DNA from: Aplectana chamaeleonis
Lineage: Eukaryota; Nematoda; Chromadorea; Rhabditida; Cosmocercidae
Assembly: GCA_029168955.1 (NCBI GenBank)
Contig: JAPDOI010000195.1
Span: forward strand, 1,178,001-1,242,000
Direction of reading: 5' to 3'
DNA: 64,000 nt
Below the pieces are notes generated by a model. It worked only from the letters and a program-made list of their open reading frames with translations. It searched no databases and was not told the origin of the DNA. Of the stretch, positions 9,660-20,551 are shown piece by piece. Position 1 is the first letter of the stretch, and the number at the start of each line of letters is the position of its first letter. The position numbers and the translations under genes were made by a program.

Positions 9660-10740
9660 TAAGCCTGCAATTATTCTCGCATCTAAGAACAAAGTTTGGG
9701 CGTAGGCGAGGATGCTTGCAAGTTGGTATGGGCGGTTTCGCTAGCGTGTTTTTTGGTGTTTCCAATTGAAGCGGCTTGGTTGGCAGGCCGGCCGGCTCCA
9801 GCCACGTCATTCCAATGAATTTCGTTGAGTTGCGAACCCCTTTCTGCCATGTGCCCTCATTCTCTTCGTTTCAAACATGGTCACGCCTCGAATTAACGAC
9901 GGCCGCCGGATGAGGCGAAGATGGCTGGGAAAATCCATGTCACCACGGGCCATCCATATTGCTCCTCTTATTTATGACTTGATTTGCGGGTGCCTTGGAA
10001 ATGTCAGACAGCGATTGCCTTCGGGCTGGACGCAAATGGTTTTGCTCGTTACACCGTCCGCAGCCCGCACAGCTCATCTGAGTGTCGTTTATAAAGTGCA
10101 TGTTCATAAGATTATGTTCTATCACGTCATGTCCCGCCTAAGGAAATGACCGGCCCACATCTCCAGTCATAGGCATCATACTCCAATACGCTCCTCAACT
10201 CTCCTCAAGTTCTTGTTTACATTCTGTGAGACGCACATGTACTCCCCTTTCCTCCTGTTTGTATATATTGCCAGTCCCATGAGGAAAGAGACCTAATTAT
10301 CATTTTGTCCTTCCTTTCATACTGTAAAAAATATTTTTCAGCCGAAAACTCCAATCATTTGGGTCACTCTCTTTGCTATTTCTTTTTCACAAATCAGTAG
10401 GTTAAGATCTCGGTCAGAGCCCGTCCTCTTACCTTATGTACAACTGTTCATAGCGTTTCCTTGATTTTCACCATTCATCGCCTTGCAGAGGTACTTCACC
10501 ATTGTTTTTTTTGCGGCCCAAGAAAGAAGGTTTGCGGAGATGTTCATTTTATTCTCATTTGTGTGTACTTGTGTTCAAGGGGAAGTGCCCCCTTAACTTG
10601 GTTAGTTTCCCTTCTCTTATTTCCATCTGTTCATCAATTTTCGCCTCCCGTCAAAATGAACCCAGCGACCCAAGTACAGTCGGCATGGATCGTAGTGATA
10701 CTTCGCGTTCCCTGTGGAAGGTTGGAGTAAACTCAGGGCC
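9660..10740. other. No supported feature
   Basis: AT-rich sequence with pyrimidine runs and one strong acceptor-like TATTTTTCAG near 10341. No frame with convincing coding content. Confidence 0.3.
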
Positions 10741-10751
10741 ATTCTATAACA

Positions 10752-11433
10752 CAGTTTACCTCAATGCTAGAAGGCGATGGTGCGGTTGCGGTCAACATGC
10801 TAACACTACGGTGGAAAACCTGGCACTGCCAGATTTCGTCATCGATCGACAGCACAGCTGATGTTTTGGGTGAGCTACGGGTTTTTCACGCTGGTTTCTG
10901 CTTTTTTTTTGTTTCAGACTGCTTTTCTTAGTGCATGAGGGGATCATGTCGTTTTTTTTTCTCGATTTTATTGTAGAATTTTGAAAAAAAAACACGAACA
11001 AGCTCGAAGAGACGTCTTCCAGAGAAAGCGATCACGCCTTATTTTTTTACCCTCCTGAAACTTAGCGAATACGTCGGGGTTTCGCCGCCTTTCCAAAATT
11101 GAAAGGGTTGTAGGCCTAGGAGAAAAATCGTCACCAAAAGGCAGATTTTTGTTCCAGGTTGATTCTGAGATATCAATGCCTAAAAGGGCGATTTCGGACA
11201 TTTCCTCTGGTAATTTTAAATGTCTCGCACGTGCTTGAAAAACTCACCTATCCCCAATATTGAAAGATTCAGACACGAAAATAAAGCAGAAACAAACGTG
11301 AAAAAAGAAACCCCCAGGATACCAGCTGTGCTGTCGCTGGATGACGAATTCTGGCAATGTGTCAGGTTTTCCACCGTAGTGTTTGTGTGTCGACCGCAAC
11401 CGCACCATCGCCTTTTGACATTGCGGTAAACTG
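10752..11433. mobile_element. Foldback element with ~130-bp inverted repeats
   Basis: Arms start CAGTTTACC at 10752 and end GGTAAACTG at 11433. Both contain AAGGCGATGGTGCGGTTGCGG and ACTACGGTGGAAAACCTG in opposite orientation. The ~430-bp centre is AT-rich and non-coding. No matching 8-bp duplication was found outside. Confidence 0.75.
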
Positions 11434-11642
11434 TAGGTGCACCGAGGTGGCGCCAACCCGTAATGGGGAACACAAAGTATCACTGGGATCAATGCCGATT
11501 GTACTGCTTCTGCAATGTTTCAGGTTTCCAACGCCTCATTGTCAGCACATATGTAGAATTAGGTACATTGCCTCTAGATTTTCATTGTCTGATCGGTGGT
11601 GGAATCCGCGTGATGGACACGTGTGTCAATGCGATAAATTAA

Positions 11643-12128
11643 AGGCACTGTTCGCGATAAACTTCATCTTCGAATTTTCCATGACAAACGCTTCTCGTGG
11701 TTCTCAGAAGCAGAACAGCGTCAAAAAAAACGGGACGAAGAGCTACCCAGAAGCCGCAAAACGGCTTAGAAAAGTGGGAAAACCCCGCCATTGTGGGCAA
11801 GGCCCGCCTCTTCCCGCCCCTCGACGTGAACAAAGGAACACTCGAAATCGTGAGTTGAGCGATGGTTTCCGATCGAAAGCCCCGTTCTGCCCTTCTTTCC
11901 CAACTTCTCTCTTTACTCAGGTCAGCTCGCTCACATTGGCTGCAAAAGACGGAAGTTACAAGCCTCGGACAACTCGTCCACCATTTTCCCTAGCTCAACT
12001 TTTGAGGTACCATAACTCCATTCCCAGAAGGTCTTGTAAGATTCCAGAAGCATCATTGGAATCAGAATGGGACCGGTTTCAAGATAGGCAAAAAAACAGA
12101 AAGGCGATTTTTATCGCGAACAGTGTTT
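11643..12128. mobile_element. TTAA element, 486 bp
   Basis: Flanked by TTAA (11639-11642, 12129-12132) with inverted ends AGGCACTGTTCGCGATAAA and TTTATCGCGAACAGTGTTT. The interior shares GATGGTTTCCGATC, CTCTCTTTACTCAGGTCAGC, ACAACTCGTCCACCAT and TTTCAAGATAGGC with copies at 14450, 32975, 39792 and 51326. Four copies are exactly 486 bp. The 263-aa open frame crossing this element is a chance read-through. Confidence 0.88.
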
Positions 12129-12154
12129 TTAAGTGTTCTTCTATGTAACTCCCG

Positions 12155-12303
12155 GGCTTGGAGCTCTCTACACACCGATGGAGAGATGTCTCGCCTTTTG
12201 CGCCCCTAATTCCACTCGGGACCGCTCCGCTTTAATTGAGTAGTGTGACTTGTCGAACTGCAAAAACAGAAGAACTCTTCCTTCTGTGTGTAAAGAGCCC
12301 TTA
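12155..12303. repeat. ~150-bp MITE with inverted ends
   Basis: Left GAGCTCTCTACACACCGA and right CTGTGTGTAAAGAGCCC are inverted. A related copy lies at 45144-45279. It directly follows the TTAA element ending at 12128. Confidence 0.6.
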
Positions 12304-12659
12304 TCTCCTAGCTCCCTACCGAGAATGAATTAATTATCCGGTGTCGGAAAAATTTCGGTGTAGCCCTACGTAGTAGGAATTTCATCGGATCGTATAGTTA
12401 GTGATCAACGCCAATGTTTAATGCGGTCGTCAACAGAAGTCAAAGTTTTTTTTGCCAAATCTAGAGTTTATTTGTAGGGTCGAATGCTGGAAACCTGCCG
12501 TTTACCGGACCTGAAGTGTTTTTATGGCTACATGAAACGGTTCTTTTCTGTCACAATAAGTAGTTCTTAAGTGCACATCGACTTTTCCCAGGATCTAAGT
12601 TTCTGGCGGGTCTGGAATGGGATTGCTAGGGTGAGGGGATACCTAACGTCCGAAATACA

Positions 12660-12905
12660 GTTCACCTCCGCACTGCCGTTCAGTCCGCAAAGTGCACCCT
12701 GATTGCGAAATCTTGCTACGGCGCGGTTGCGAACATCCTCAGACAAGGATATGGGATCACCCGGGCGCTTTTGGCCTTTGGTGCCCGGATGGTCCCACCG
12801 CCCGGGTGATCCCACATCCCTGTCTGAGGATACTCGCAACCGCGCCGCAGCACGATTTCGCAATCAAGCGCACTTTGCGGACTGAACGGCAGTGCGGAAG
12901 TGAAG
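12660..12905. repeat. Long near-perfect palindrome (~110-bp arms)
   Basis: From TTCACCTCCGCACTGCCG on the left to CGGCAGTGCGGAAGTGAA on the right the two arms mirror each other with few mismatches (shared GTTCAGTCCGCAAAGTGC and GTGATCCCA), around a ~25-bp loop. Arms of this identity indicate a recent foldback MITE. Its open frames on both strands are a consequence of the symmetry. Confidence 0.85.
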
Positions 12906-13105
12906 AATACCTGCTCCAGATTCTTCACGCATGCCCTTGAGCTCGTCAGAGAGACGTTATCTCTAGCGCCATCCGTCACTAGTATACACTAATTTTTGTG
13001 TGATCATCTAGTCTGAATGTGTGCGTTATGTAGTCCTGCTCCTAGTGCTCACGGTTTCGTGTCTGTTCAGCTTCGCTCTACTTTTGTTCTTACATAGCTC
13101 TCCAT

Positions 13106-13447
13106 TATAGTTGTACACGAACGAAATTTTCGAAAAATTTTCGAAAGATTTTTCGAAATTTTTTTCGTTCGTTTTCGTTCGTTTGAAAACTCGTCGAACG
13201 AAATGTTTTCGGATTCCGTTCGTTCGGAATTTTGTCGAACGAAATTTTTTCGAATTTCGTTCGACCTCCGAAATTTCGAAAGTTTTTCGAAATTCGTTCG
13301 TTCGAAATTTTCTCGAACGAAATTTTTTCAATTTTCGTTCGTTCGAAAATTTTTCGAACGAATTTATTTCATTTTTCGTTCGTTCGAAAATATTTCGAAC
13401 GAAAAAATTTCGTTCGTTCGACATTTTTTCGGAATTGTACAACTGTA
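13106..13447. mobile_element. hAT-like element built of TTCGAACGAA palindromes, copy 1
   Basis: A perfect 8-bp duplication CTCTCCAT (13098-13105 and 13448-13455) flanks inverted ends TATAGTTGTAC and GTACAACTGTA. Everything between is a chain of short palindromic modules of the type TTCGTTCGTTCGAAATTTTT and TTCGAACGAAATTTT. The 8-bp duplication suggests hAT mobilisation (inference). The motif lacks stops in most frames, so the long open frames on both strands are artefacts. Confidence 0.88.
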
Positions 13448-13455
13448 CTCTCCAT

Positions 13456-13821
13456 AGCACCATGTGTTTTTAACCAATGAGAGTTGAAGGGTTCAGCTAC
13501 CGTTGCCTCAGATGAGTTTCATGGGAAATGCCGAATGAGATTCTTTGTATAAGATGTTTTTGTGCGAGGGGCATCATTGAATGTCGCTGTTTTCGTTTGG
13601 ACTTTTTTATGCTTGGGCTTTGTTTTATTTCTGTTTTTTTTAACATTGCGAAAAAAATTTCAAATATTTTAATAATTTCAAATATAATATCATCTTAAAT
13701 AAAAAAATTTAATAAATAAATTGAAATTTTTTTTTAAAGTTCCAGCGACTTCATTTGGCTGTTCTGCCCATATGGGCATAGAGCACCCTGCGCGTAATTA
13801 ATAAATAATTAAATAAATATA
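13456..13821. other. AT-rich spacer, no gene
   Basis: Poly-T/poly-A runs and ATAA-type sequence leading into the palindrome at 13822. No coding signal. Confidence 0.4.
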
Positions 13822-14008
13822 GTTAGGCCCTTGGCTTGTTTCCTCAGAAACATTTAAATCTGAACCGCGGCTGGCGCTGGAGGTTTAAATCTCACCGGCG
13901 GCTGGCTGATAAATACTAGCCAGCCGCCGGTGAGATTTAAACGGCCTGCGCCAACCACGGTTGAAGTTTAAATGTTTCTTTCTTGAGGAAACAAGCCACG
14001 GACCTAAC
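13822..14008. repeat. Palindromic MITE inside an ATAA tract
   Basis: Ends GTTAGG...CCTAAC enclose mirrored arms (GGCTTGTTTCCTCA, ACATTTAAA, TTTAAATCTCACCGGCGGCTG) meeting at a short centre near 13910. The flanks on both sides are AAATA-type simple sequence, so the element either landed in, or seeded, the microsatellite. Confidence 0.8.
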
Positions 14009-14009
14009 C

Positions 14010-14045
<36 letters not shown>

Positions 14046-14226
14046 ATGAATAAATAAATAAATAAATAAGTAAATAAATAAATAAATAAATAAATAAGTA
14101 AATAAATAAAGAATTAATTAAATAAATGAATAAATAAATAGATAAATAAATAATAAATAAACAAATAAATAAATAAATACATAAATAAATAAATAAATAA
14201 ATAAATAAGTAAATAAATGAATAACA
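14009..14226. repeat. (AAAT)n microsatellite
   Basis: About 215 bp of AAATAAATA repeats with scattered interruptions (GAAT, TAAG, ATAC). No frame is meaningful; the minus-strand open frame of Leu/Tyr/Ile/Phe repeats is translated microsatellite. Confidence 0.95.
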
Positions 14227-14449
14227 AAAATACTTCTAGTCGAGCGAATGAACCGCACGCGGCCATTGGCGGCGGCTGTGCGGTACCACCGGTCGGCAGA
14301 GATTCCATCGCGAGCGAAGAGTTACCTCTGCTTCCCGTCCATTCAGTTGACTGAACTTGGCGAAAAGTCTGTGGACGTACGTGGTTTTTTTTTTCGCTAC
14401 GATCGCAATTTGGTTCCGCAACGCACCGTAAGCCACCTTCACGTGTTAA

Positions 14450-14935
14450 AGGCAGTGCTCACAATGAAAAAAGTGTCCGAAATTCCACTAGGAATGTGTA
14501 GTGGAGGGACACTCTGTAACGTTAACGTCGAAAGAACGCATGAAAACGAGTCGGGAAGAGCCCCAAAAGAGCCCGAAGTTGTCACTTTGAGCGCAAGGCA
14601 AACCCCAAAAGCGCACTGCCCGCCCACCGACGTGAACTAATGAAACCTTGAAATCGTGAGATGAGCGATGGTTTCCGATTATTGGCCCCGTTCTTCCCTT
14701 CCTTCTCAACTTCTCTCTTTACTCAGGTCAGCTCGCATAGATCGGCTGCTAAAGACGGAAGTTACAAGCCTCGGACAACTCGTCCACCATGTTTCCCTAG
14801 CTCAATTTTTGTGGGACCATAACTCTGGTCCTAGAAGGTTGTGTACGATTTCAAAGACATCGTTGGAATCAGCATGGGACCGTTTTCAAGATAGGCTAAA
14901 AAACAGGAAAACGATTCTCATGGTGGACACTGCCT
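14450..14935. mobile_element. TTAA element, 486 bp
   Basis: TTAA at 14446-14449 and 14936-14939; ends AGGCAGTGCTCACAATGAAA and GGTGGACACTGCCT. Same orientation and interior as 11643-12128. Its left half (AAAGAACGCATGAAAACGAG, AGCCCGAAGTTG) matches the inverted copy at 32975. Confidence 0.92.
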
Positions 14936-14939
14936 TTAA

Positions 14940-15495
14940 GTGCATTTTATCTATACACTATTTTTTAGTTCACCGTTTACGGCGCGCACCTTCTGCTAAT
15001 ATTTTTGCCATTATCTGGATTATGGATGACGCAGACTTTTTTCTCGCGGATCAGGGATTAGCGTACCCTAACACTAGATTGGCCTTTTGTCAGATTTAGC
15101 CTAGTGAATGGACGGGGTCGCGGCGGTGGATCTCCGTGTGCGATCCAATCGAAACCACGTTGACAGATGGCATAGCAAATACCGCACGGCCGCCGCGAAT
15201 TATTGCGTCTGGTCCATTCGCCGGACTACATTATGCGAATGGCCTTTACGAGGGTAACTATTCTAGCGAAATTAAGAGTGCGCTCAATGAGGTGCCATGC
15301 CGGGATGTCCCTGCTGCCAGGAGTCCACTCAAATTCGGCCCAGTGAGTTATATGGGGGGGGGGCTGAACACGGATATCAGGTTCATTTCTACTTTTATGG
15401 ACTACATCCGTGGCATGAGATCTACTTTAACCTATCGCTTCTCCGTGCTCAGCTTACCAAATAACTACCTGAATGGAGTCTGGCTGTAGAGACAA
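14940..15495. other. Unassigned, no supported gene
   Basis: Contains a 117-codon open frame (15136-15489) without homology, a 9-G run at 15354, and a ~30-bp phrase (CTAGTGAATGGACGGGGTCG) that recurs near 23115. Confidence 0.3.
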
Positions 15496-15602
15496 AAATT
15501 AGTTTCGGGGTCCACCTACCGTTTCGAGCTCGGACCTTTTCGAAGCTGCCGAGATGTCGTACGTTCACGCCGGGGCAGTGTGGAGGAAAGAAGATCACCT
15601 CT

Positions 15603-15890
15603 ATGCAAACCGACGTCACGCCCTCCACGAAAAGGGTTTTTGTCATGGGAGAGGTGCTGGCCGGCCGCGTCTCTCCTTCGGGTTCTCCTGCTAAGGTCGG
15701 CGTGGAAAGGAATCCTGGACCCGCTCAGAAGAAGAAGAAGAAGTATCTATGTGCCACATGCGACAGAAATGTCACTTGGAGTGGGACCAGCGTCCAATGC
15801 TTTGGATGCAAAGGTGGGTGCACTTCTCTTGTTCGGGTCTCAGTTCTGTGAAGCATCATAACTCTTCTTTTCGCTGGGTCATATGCTCTT
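15603..15890 (+). pseudogene. LINE N-terminus: 2A-like motif plus PHD-like finger
   Basis: VGVERNPGP (15696-15722) fits the (D/G)(V/I)ExNPGP consensus at which 2A peptides cause ribosomal skipping; N-terminal 2A motifs are known from some animal CR1-type LINEs. A lysine run follows, then a zinc finger: CATC, VQCFGC, and in a shifted frame WVHFSC, as in PHD-like fingers. The frame jump near 15815 splits the finger. The upstream Met choice is uncertain. In an intact element the skip would release a short leader from the ORF product. Confidence 0.6.
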
Positions 15891-15924
15891 CCCCTACCAA
15901 CTCTGATTCCTCTTCCTCAGATCG

Positions 15925-16640
15925 CTCCCTTTCCATTGTACATATCAATCTCAACGGCCTCCGTGCCAAACTTTCTGAGCTCTCTCTCTCTTCGCACGTA
16001 CTTACCATCCAGACGTGATCATGGTTCAAGAAACCAAGCTCTCTCCATCCCCTACCCGTCCTCATCCTAATATCCCGGGCTATACTGCCTTCCATGCTCC
16101 AAGGTCAGCTCTTAGCGTAGGAGTTTCAACCTTTGTCTTATCTTCTCCCCCCTCCCACCTAATACCCAACACCCCCATGGATGGTACTCTCGAGTACCTT
16201 CCAATCCATCTCCCTCTTGAAACACCCCTTTCTCTTTTCAACATATATATTCCACCCACTACCTCATGCCCCCATCTTACGATCCTGTTCCTCTACTTAA
16301 GCAGCTAAACGACTGCTCCCTCTCATCCTCAGTTGTCTTCGCGGGCGATTTTCAATGCTCACACCTTTTGCTCGTCACTTGATTCTGACGCTAGAGGAAT
16401 TGACTTTGAAGAATGGGCAGAGGAGTGTGACCTGGTCATCTTAAACGATGATCAGCCCACTCGCCTCCCTACCAACGGCCGATCTTCCAGCCCAGACATT
16501 TTATTGTCTCGTCCAACCTCTCTAACTCTTGCTCATGGTCCACCTCAACCACTTTGCCAAGTGACCATGTCCCCGTCTTTATCCATTTCGATCTCTCCAA
16601 CTCTCGCTCCCTATTCTGGTGTTCGTCAACCTTCTTATCT
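15925..16640 (+). pseudogene. AP-endonuclease domain of the LINE, frameshifted
   Basis: HINLNGLRAKLSEL leads into VQETKLSP, whose Glu is a metal-binding catalytic residue of this fold. Then come GYTAFHAPR, FNIYIPP, FAGDF (Asp), ECDLVILND with an SSPDILLSR strand, and SDHVP in yet another frame near 16560. At least three frame changes are needed to follow the domain from 15925 to 16640. The enzyme would nick target DNA for target-primed reverse transcription; this copy is inactive. Confidence 0.75.
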
Positions 16641-16689
16641 TAATTTAGGCCGAGCAGACTGGAGCTTGTTCAGTCCGAGTGGGACGGAG

Positions 16690-17561
16690 ATCGATTACCT
16701 GCTGCTCGCTTTCCCAAACTGCTCGGTCTGGTGCTCGATCCATCCCTCAAGTTTCACAAGAACACCGAGCAGAAGCAGGCCGTCGTCAAAGCGAAGCTTA
16801 ATGTGCTCAGATCCCTGGGCGGTACATCATGGGGCAGTAGCAAGGAAACTATTATCACGACATACAAGGCAATACTTCAGCCCGCTCTGGAGTACGCTGC
16901 ACCGGCGTGGCAGCACTTGGTATCAGAAACCTCCTGGACCAAGATGCAGCCTGTACAGAATGCCGCACTTCGTATAGCTACCGGATGTGCAAGAAGTTCC
17001 CCAGTGGAGCACTTGCATGCGGAGACACGATTATTACCAGTAAAAGAGCACTGCCAGCTCCAGGCCCAACAATTTTTTATCAATAGCATAAAGCAACCCA
17101 ACCACCCCTCATGGAGAGTGCTGAACCCCGTCAGGGAGAGACGCATCAGAAAGCCATTCGCCGATGCTCCAAGCAAAGTCAATCTGCAAAGATGGCACGA
17201 TTCACAGCAAGAACGACTCCGTCTGTTGCGCGGGGAGCACACACAGTTCGTACGGTATCATCTGGAAAAGGCGGCGGTAAATCCCATCCTGGGAGTGGTG
17301 CCGCCCCGGGTCTACACATCCGAGTTTCAACTCGGAAGGTGGGCCAGATGCACTCTGGCATCGCTGCGCTGTGGTCACTCTACTATGCTTATGGCATATG
17401 TTAGCAAGATTGACAGCAGCAAATCGGACGTTTGCCCAGACTGTGGATGCCACGGCCACGATACGGCACATTTGTTTGATTGTCCGGAGAGACCAACCAC
17501 GCTGACCACAATGGACCCATGGACGAATCCATTATTGGTGGCCCAGTTCCTCAACCTATGA
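16690..17561 (+). pseudogene. LINE post-RT C-terminal region with CCHC knuckle
   Basis: After the deletion the frame reads LLGLVLDPSLKFH, a motif that normally follows the RT domain, then LQPALEYAAPAW, VQNAALRIATGC, ETRLLPVKEHCQLQ and, near the end, CPDCGCHGHDTAHLFDC, a Cys-rich knuckle typical of CR1/jockey/R1-type C-termini. The region is open to a TGA at 17559-17561. The intactness of this 280-codon frame against the broken 5' part suggests fairly recent decay or simply luck. Confidence 0.85.
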
Positions 17562-17704
17562 CAGTACCCTCGACGTGGCTGCAAAGAAGAAGAAGAAAAA
17601 GAGTCTTTTCGAAATCTGGTTTTGGCGAAAGACTCACACAATTTAGACTTCCTAAGATAAGATTGCAAGGCACTCCACTCTGCTCAATTCTGGTTAGGCG
17701 CTAA

Positions 17705-18110
17705 AATTGTATACATGCTTACTTGGGTTCCGTGGTGGCCGAGTTACGACTGTATGGTATGTTCGCTCGAACATACTGTTCACACTGAGGTATTTGACCT
17801 CTACGTATTTCCACAATTTACCCATTTAGAAGGCTAAGTCTACGTCATGGTTGGAAATTGGCTTTCGATACTCCATAGATTCTCGAAGCTGCGCCATCTG
17901 TTGATTCTGGAAAACAAGATTTGGGGAAACGAATGAGACGGCCAGTATTTTTGTCGAGCCAGCATTCCGGCCTAATATGGTGTTGCGTCCCTTCCATGAA
18001 CACGCTGTGAACAGTTCCTCAAGGTACCGCACTGTCTCGTAAAATTTGCCATGAGCCTTCCGCGTACCTGCCGGGATGTAGACTCTGTTCCATTCCAAGT
18101 GAACTCATGT
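17705..18110. other. Unassigned sequence
   Basis: Nothing coding that I can support. GTGGCCGAGTTAC near 17733 resembles a pol III A box, and GTATGTTCGCTCGAACATAC just after it is a small hairpin, but no B box completes a tRNA. Confidence 0.3.
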
Positions 18111-18116
18111 TTTCGG

Positions 18117-18207
18117 TTATCACAGCACGGAGCGGTGGCTTTTTTGTCGAAGCCTCCTTATCACTAGTTATATTTCACCGAGGCCCACCGCTCCGCTGCT
18201 GGTGATA
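18117..18207. repeat. ~90-bp MITE
   Basis: TTATCACAGCACGGAGCGGTGG on the left is the inverse of CCACCGCTCCGCTGCTGGTGATAA on the right. A related half-site (GCAGCGGAGCGGTCGG) is near 51841. Confidence 0.6.
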
Positions 18208-19228
18208 ATCGAATTCAACAGGTCACTACGGCTGTACCAGAACTTAGCTTATCCGGCAACGACTCGGCATGTCCAATGCATCCACCCGGCGAATTCACGG
18301 TTTCGTAATCCTGTCGGAACACTAATTTCCGGCGCGGAGAACCAGTTACATACTGAGCGTTCCGTTAATGGATCAGAACAAATTCTCGTTGCCAAAAAAC
18401 CTCTGAGGGTTTTTCATCCTTATTGCTTTGTTTCTCCAAACATTTCTCTTCTCGCCTGATTCATTTCTCTCTTTTTACCTCCCTAACAGGCAGAAACAAT
18501 TATGTCGCTAATCTAGCTGTACACGAGTGACGCAGTAAAGTGCCACAAGCCTGGGTCATTGGGGGGGGGGGTGGAGAGGAGTTTAGATTCGTGTACCGTA
18601 CATATATGACACGGGCCTTCTGGGACGTTCAACACGTTTAGCTGATTTCACGGATCCAGGAACCGCGAACCTCGAAAATGAGGATCGTGACGATGAGCTC
18701 AAGGTTCGCTGTATGTTGACGGGTGGTTCGCAGCGAAATTTTGTTCGAAGCTGTGGTGATCACCGGTGGTAGCATGTCTACCTGGGTCAGCTTTTTTCGT
18801 TGCTGTTGCGAGCCTGTATGGAATGTCACGAGAAGTTAAAGTTATTGACAATTAGCAAAAACTCATCTGCAGCCGATTGCTGCATCTTTTTACAGTTATA
18901 AGATGCTTCGGAAACCGTGTTCTCATTTCCTCCTTCTGGGTTTTTCCAGCCAAAATCACGCGCTCAGCGACCATCGCGAGAGACACTTGCGCTAGCGTAA
19001 GGGATTTGCAGAGTTGAAGTGGCCCAGTCGCTCGCAGCGGCTAATTTCTAGGGAGGTAATATAGATTACATTGGGCGACGACGACGTCTGAGGCGGCTTG
19101 AAAGGCGACAAGGAGAGACCTCGAAGCTTTTAGACGCCATGACGGCATTGCGTCACTGCCAACGATCGGCAACCGATTTCGCGACGACAATATTCGAACA
19201 ATTTTGTGGCCGTGTCAAAACCGAGGAC

Positions 19229-19344
19229 GGGATCATACTTCCGGCGACAAGCGAAAGCGATAGTGCATACCATGCAATTCGATTTTCGGTGTATACTGAT
19301 GGCAAACATTGTGTCGCGTCGCTCATCAGTGGGAGTATGATCCC
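19229..19344. repeat. ~116-bp MITE, middle copy of a three-copy family
   Basis: GGGATCATACTTCCGGCGAC opens it and an inverted GTATGATCCC closes it. Copies are at 52444-52557 and, degraded, 8440-8530. Confidence 0.55.
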
Positions 19345-19349
19345 GGCCC

Positions 19350-20547
19350 GATGCTCAGCAATCACTCGCCGGTCGCTGCAACCTTGCGGCTTCATGAAAT
19401 TGCTCACCCGCGTGTGTACGTGTCGCGGTCCGGTGAGTGTCGCGCGTGCGGTCTGAAAACACACCACCGTTCAGAAGAGTTTCAGCGCTCCATAAGGGTT
19501 AGCAGGTATCGATTATGACAGGGAATAAACACAGGTAAGCTAGTCACGCTCCAGGACGTGCTAATTTATCTAATTCAACGTAACAGTGGGGATGTCGCGT
19601 CTCCGCCCATCTCGTCGCGCGCGGCGCTCACCGACCGCGACGTAGTACGTACGGTTGAGCAATGTCCGCCTCCCGCAACCTTGCAGACCCCTATTGCGTA
19701 CCCGTTGTCATATTCTCTTCTGTCGTAAGCCCGCCCTTGTGAGTTGCACTGTTGAGGCGGATACTTGAACGAGGACGATGTTGTCAATCTTGAAAGAGTT
19801 TGATTCTTTCGTGTCGGTCGTCAGATACTTTGCTTCCCTCACTCTGAAATGTATGTCTACTCGTGACGCTCCATCACTAAGAAGTTGCACTTGCACACTT
19901 GGGCTTGTTTCTGAGCTAACAGTAATACGGTGCGTGATAAAATTTTGAAAAATTGAGCTATCTTCCACAGTTGAAAGCACACGTCTTGTCGTGATTTTGC
20001 TGTTTTTCTCCGTGCTTGTGGTAACACATATCGCTCAGCAAGACCCCATAATTCACAACTTGAAAATCAAAATACCATGATTTTCAAGGGTGAGTTCTGA
20101 TCACAATCCTTCCGTCTTCTGATGTTTTGAAACGTCGACGAGAAACCTGACCTTTGTGCATTTTTTTGATTTGTTTTTGGTAAATTTAGCGTTGACTGTT
20201 GTACTCCCTTTGACTTGTTGTGCATGTTCTTCGCGACTCAGGAGATTAAATAATGGGATGAATTCGATTTTAGAGTGGAGTTTCTAGCCTATAAGATCCT
20301 CTTAGACGCTCAAATGCGCCCGAGGCGTTTTGAATTCAAGCAGAGAAAGCAAAAGTGAAACGAAAGAACATGATCTGTTTTTGAATGAGAAGTGCTGACG
20401 ATTTCGTTGACTCTTTCAATAGAAACACGGCGAAGGTCAAAGCGTATGCAGATCTGTCGGTGAAGAAGGCGGCAACTGGGACCCAAAAGGTCGCAAACAG
20501 AACAAGCGACGGCTCTGGAATACTATATTGACCCGTTTTTCGATTGA
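19350..20547. other. No supported feature
   Basis: Mixed-composition spacer. Open frames of 61-105 codons on both strands overlap one another and lack splice or family signals. Confidence 0.3.
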
Positions 20548-20551
20548 TTAA

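Larger units (their letters stand above)
15500..17620 (+). mobile_element. CR1/jockey-like LINE with deleted RT
   Basis: The order is a 2A-like motif and PHD-like finger, an AP-endonuclease, then directly the post-RT C-terminal region. The entire palm/fingers part of RT is missing at a junction near 16680-16740. Several frame changes break the coding region. It ends in GAAGAAGAAGAAAAAG near 17590, the kind of short A-rich repeat that closes many LINEs. A diverged, opposite-strand relative is at 57751-58626. Confidence 0.85.

Noticed and set aside
11357..12148. 263-codon plus-strand open frame
   Set aside because: It runs across the boundaries of a foldback and a TTAA element, matches no family and is not conserved in the sister copies.
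14114..14308. Leu/Tyr/Ile/Phe-rich minus-strand frame
   Set aside because: Translation of the AAAT microsatellite.
15353..15363. Homopolymer G run (also 18561, 30809; C runs 51967, 62765)
   Set aside because: Simple mononucleotide tracts; prone to sequencing-length error and not informative.
17725..17800. tRNA-like A box with hairpin
   Set aside because: No B box and no cloverleaf; not a tRNA.
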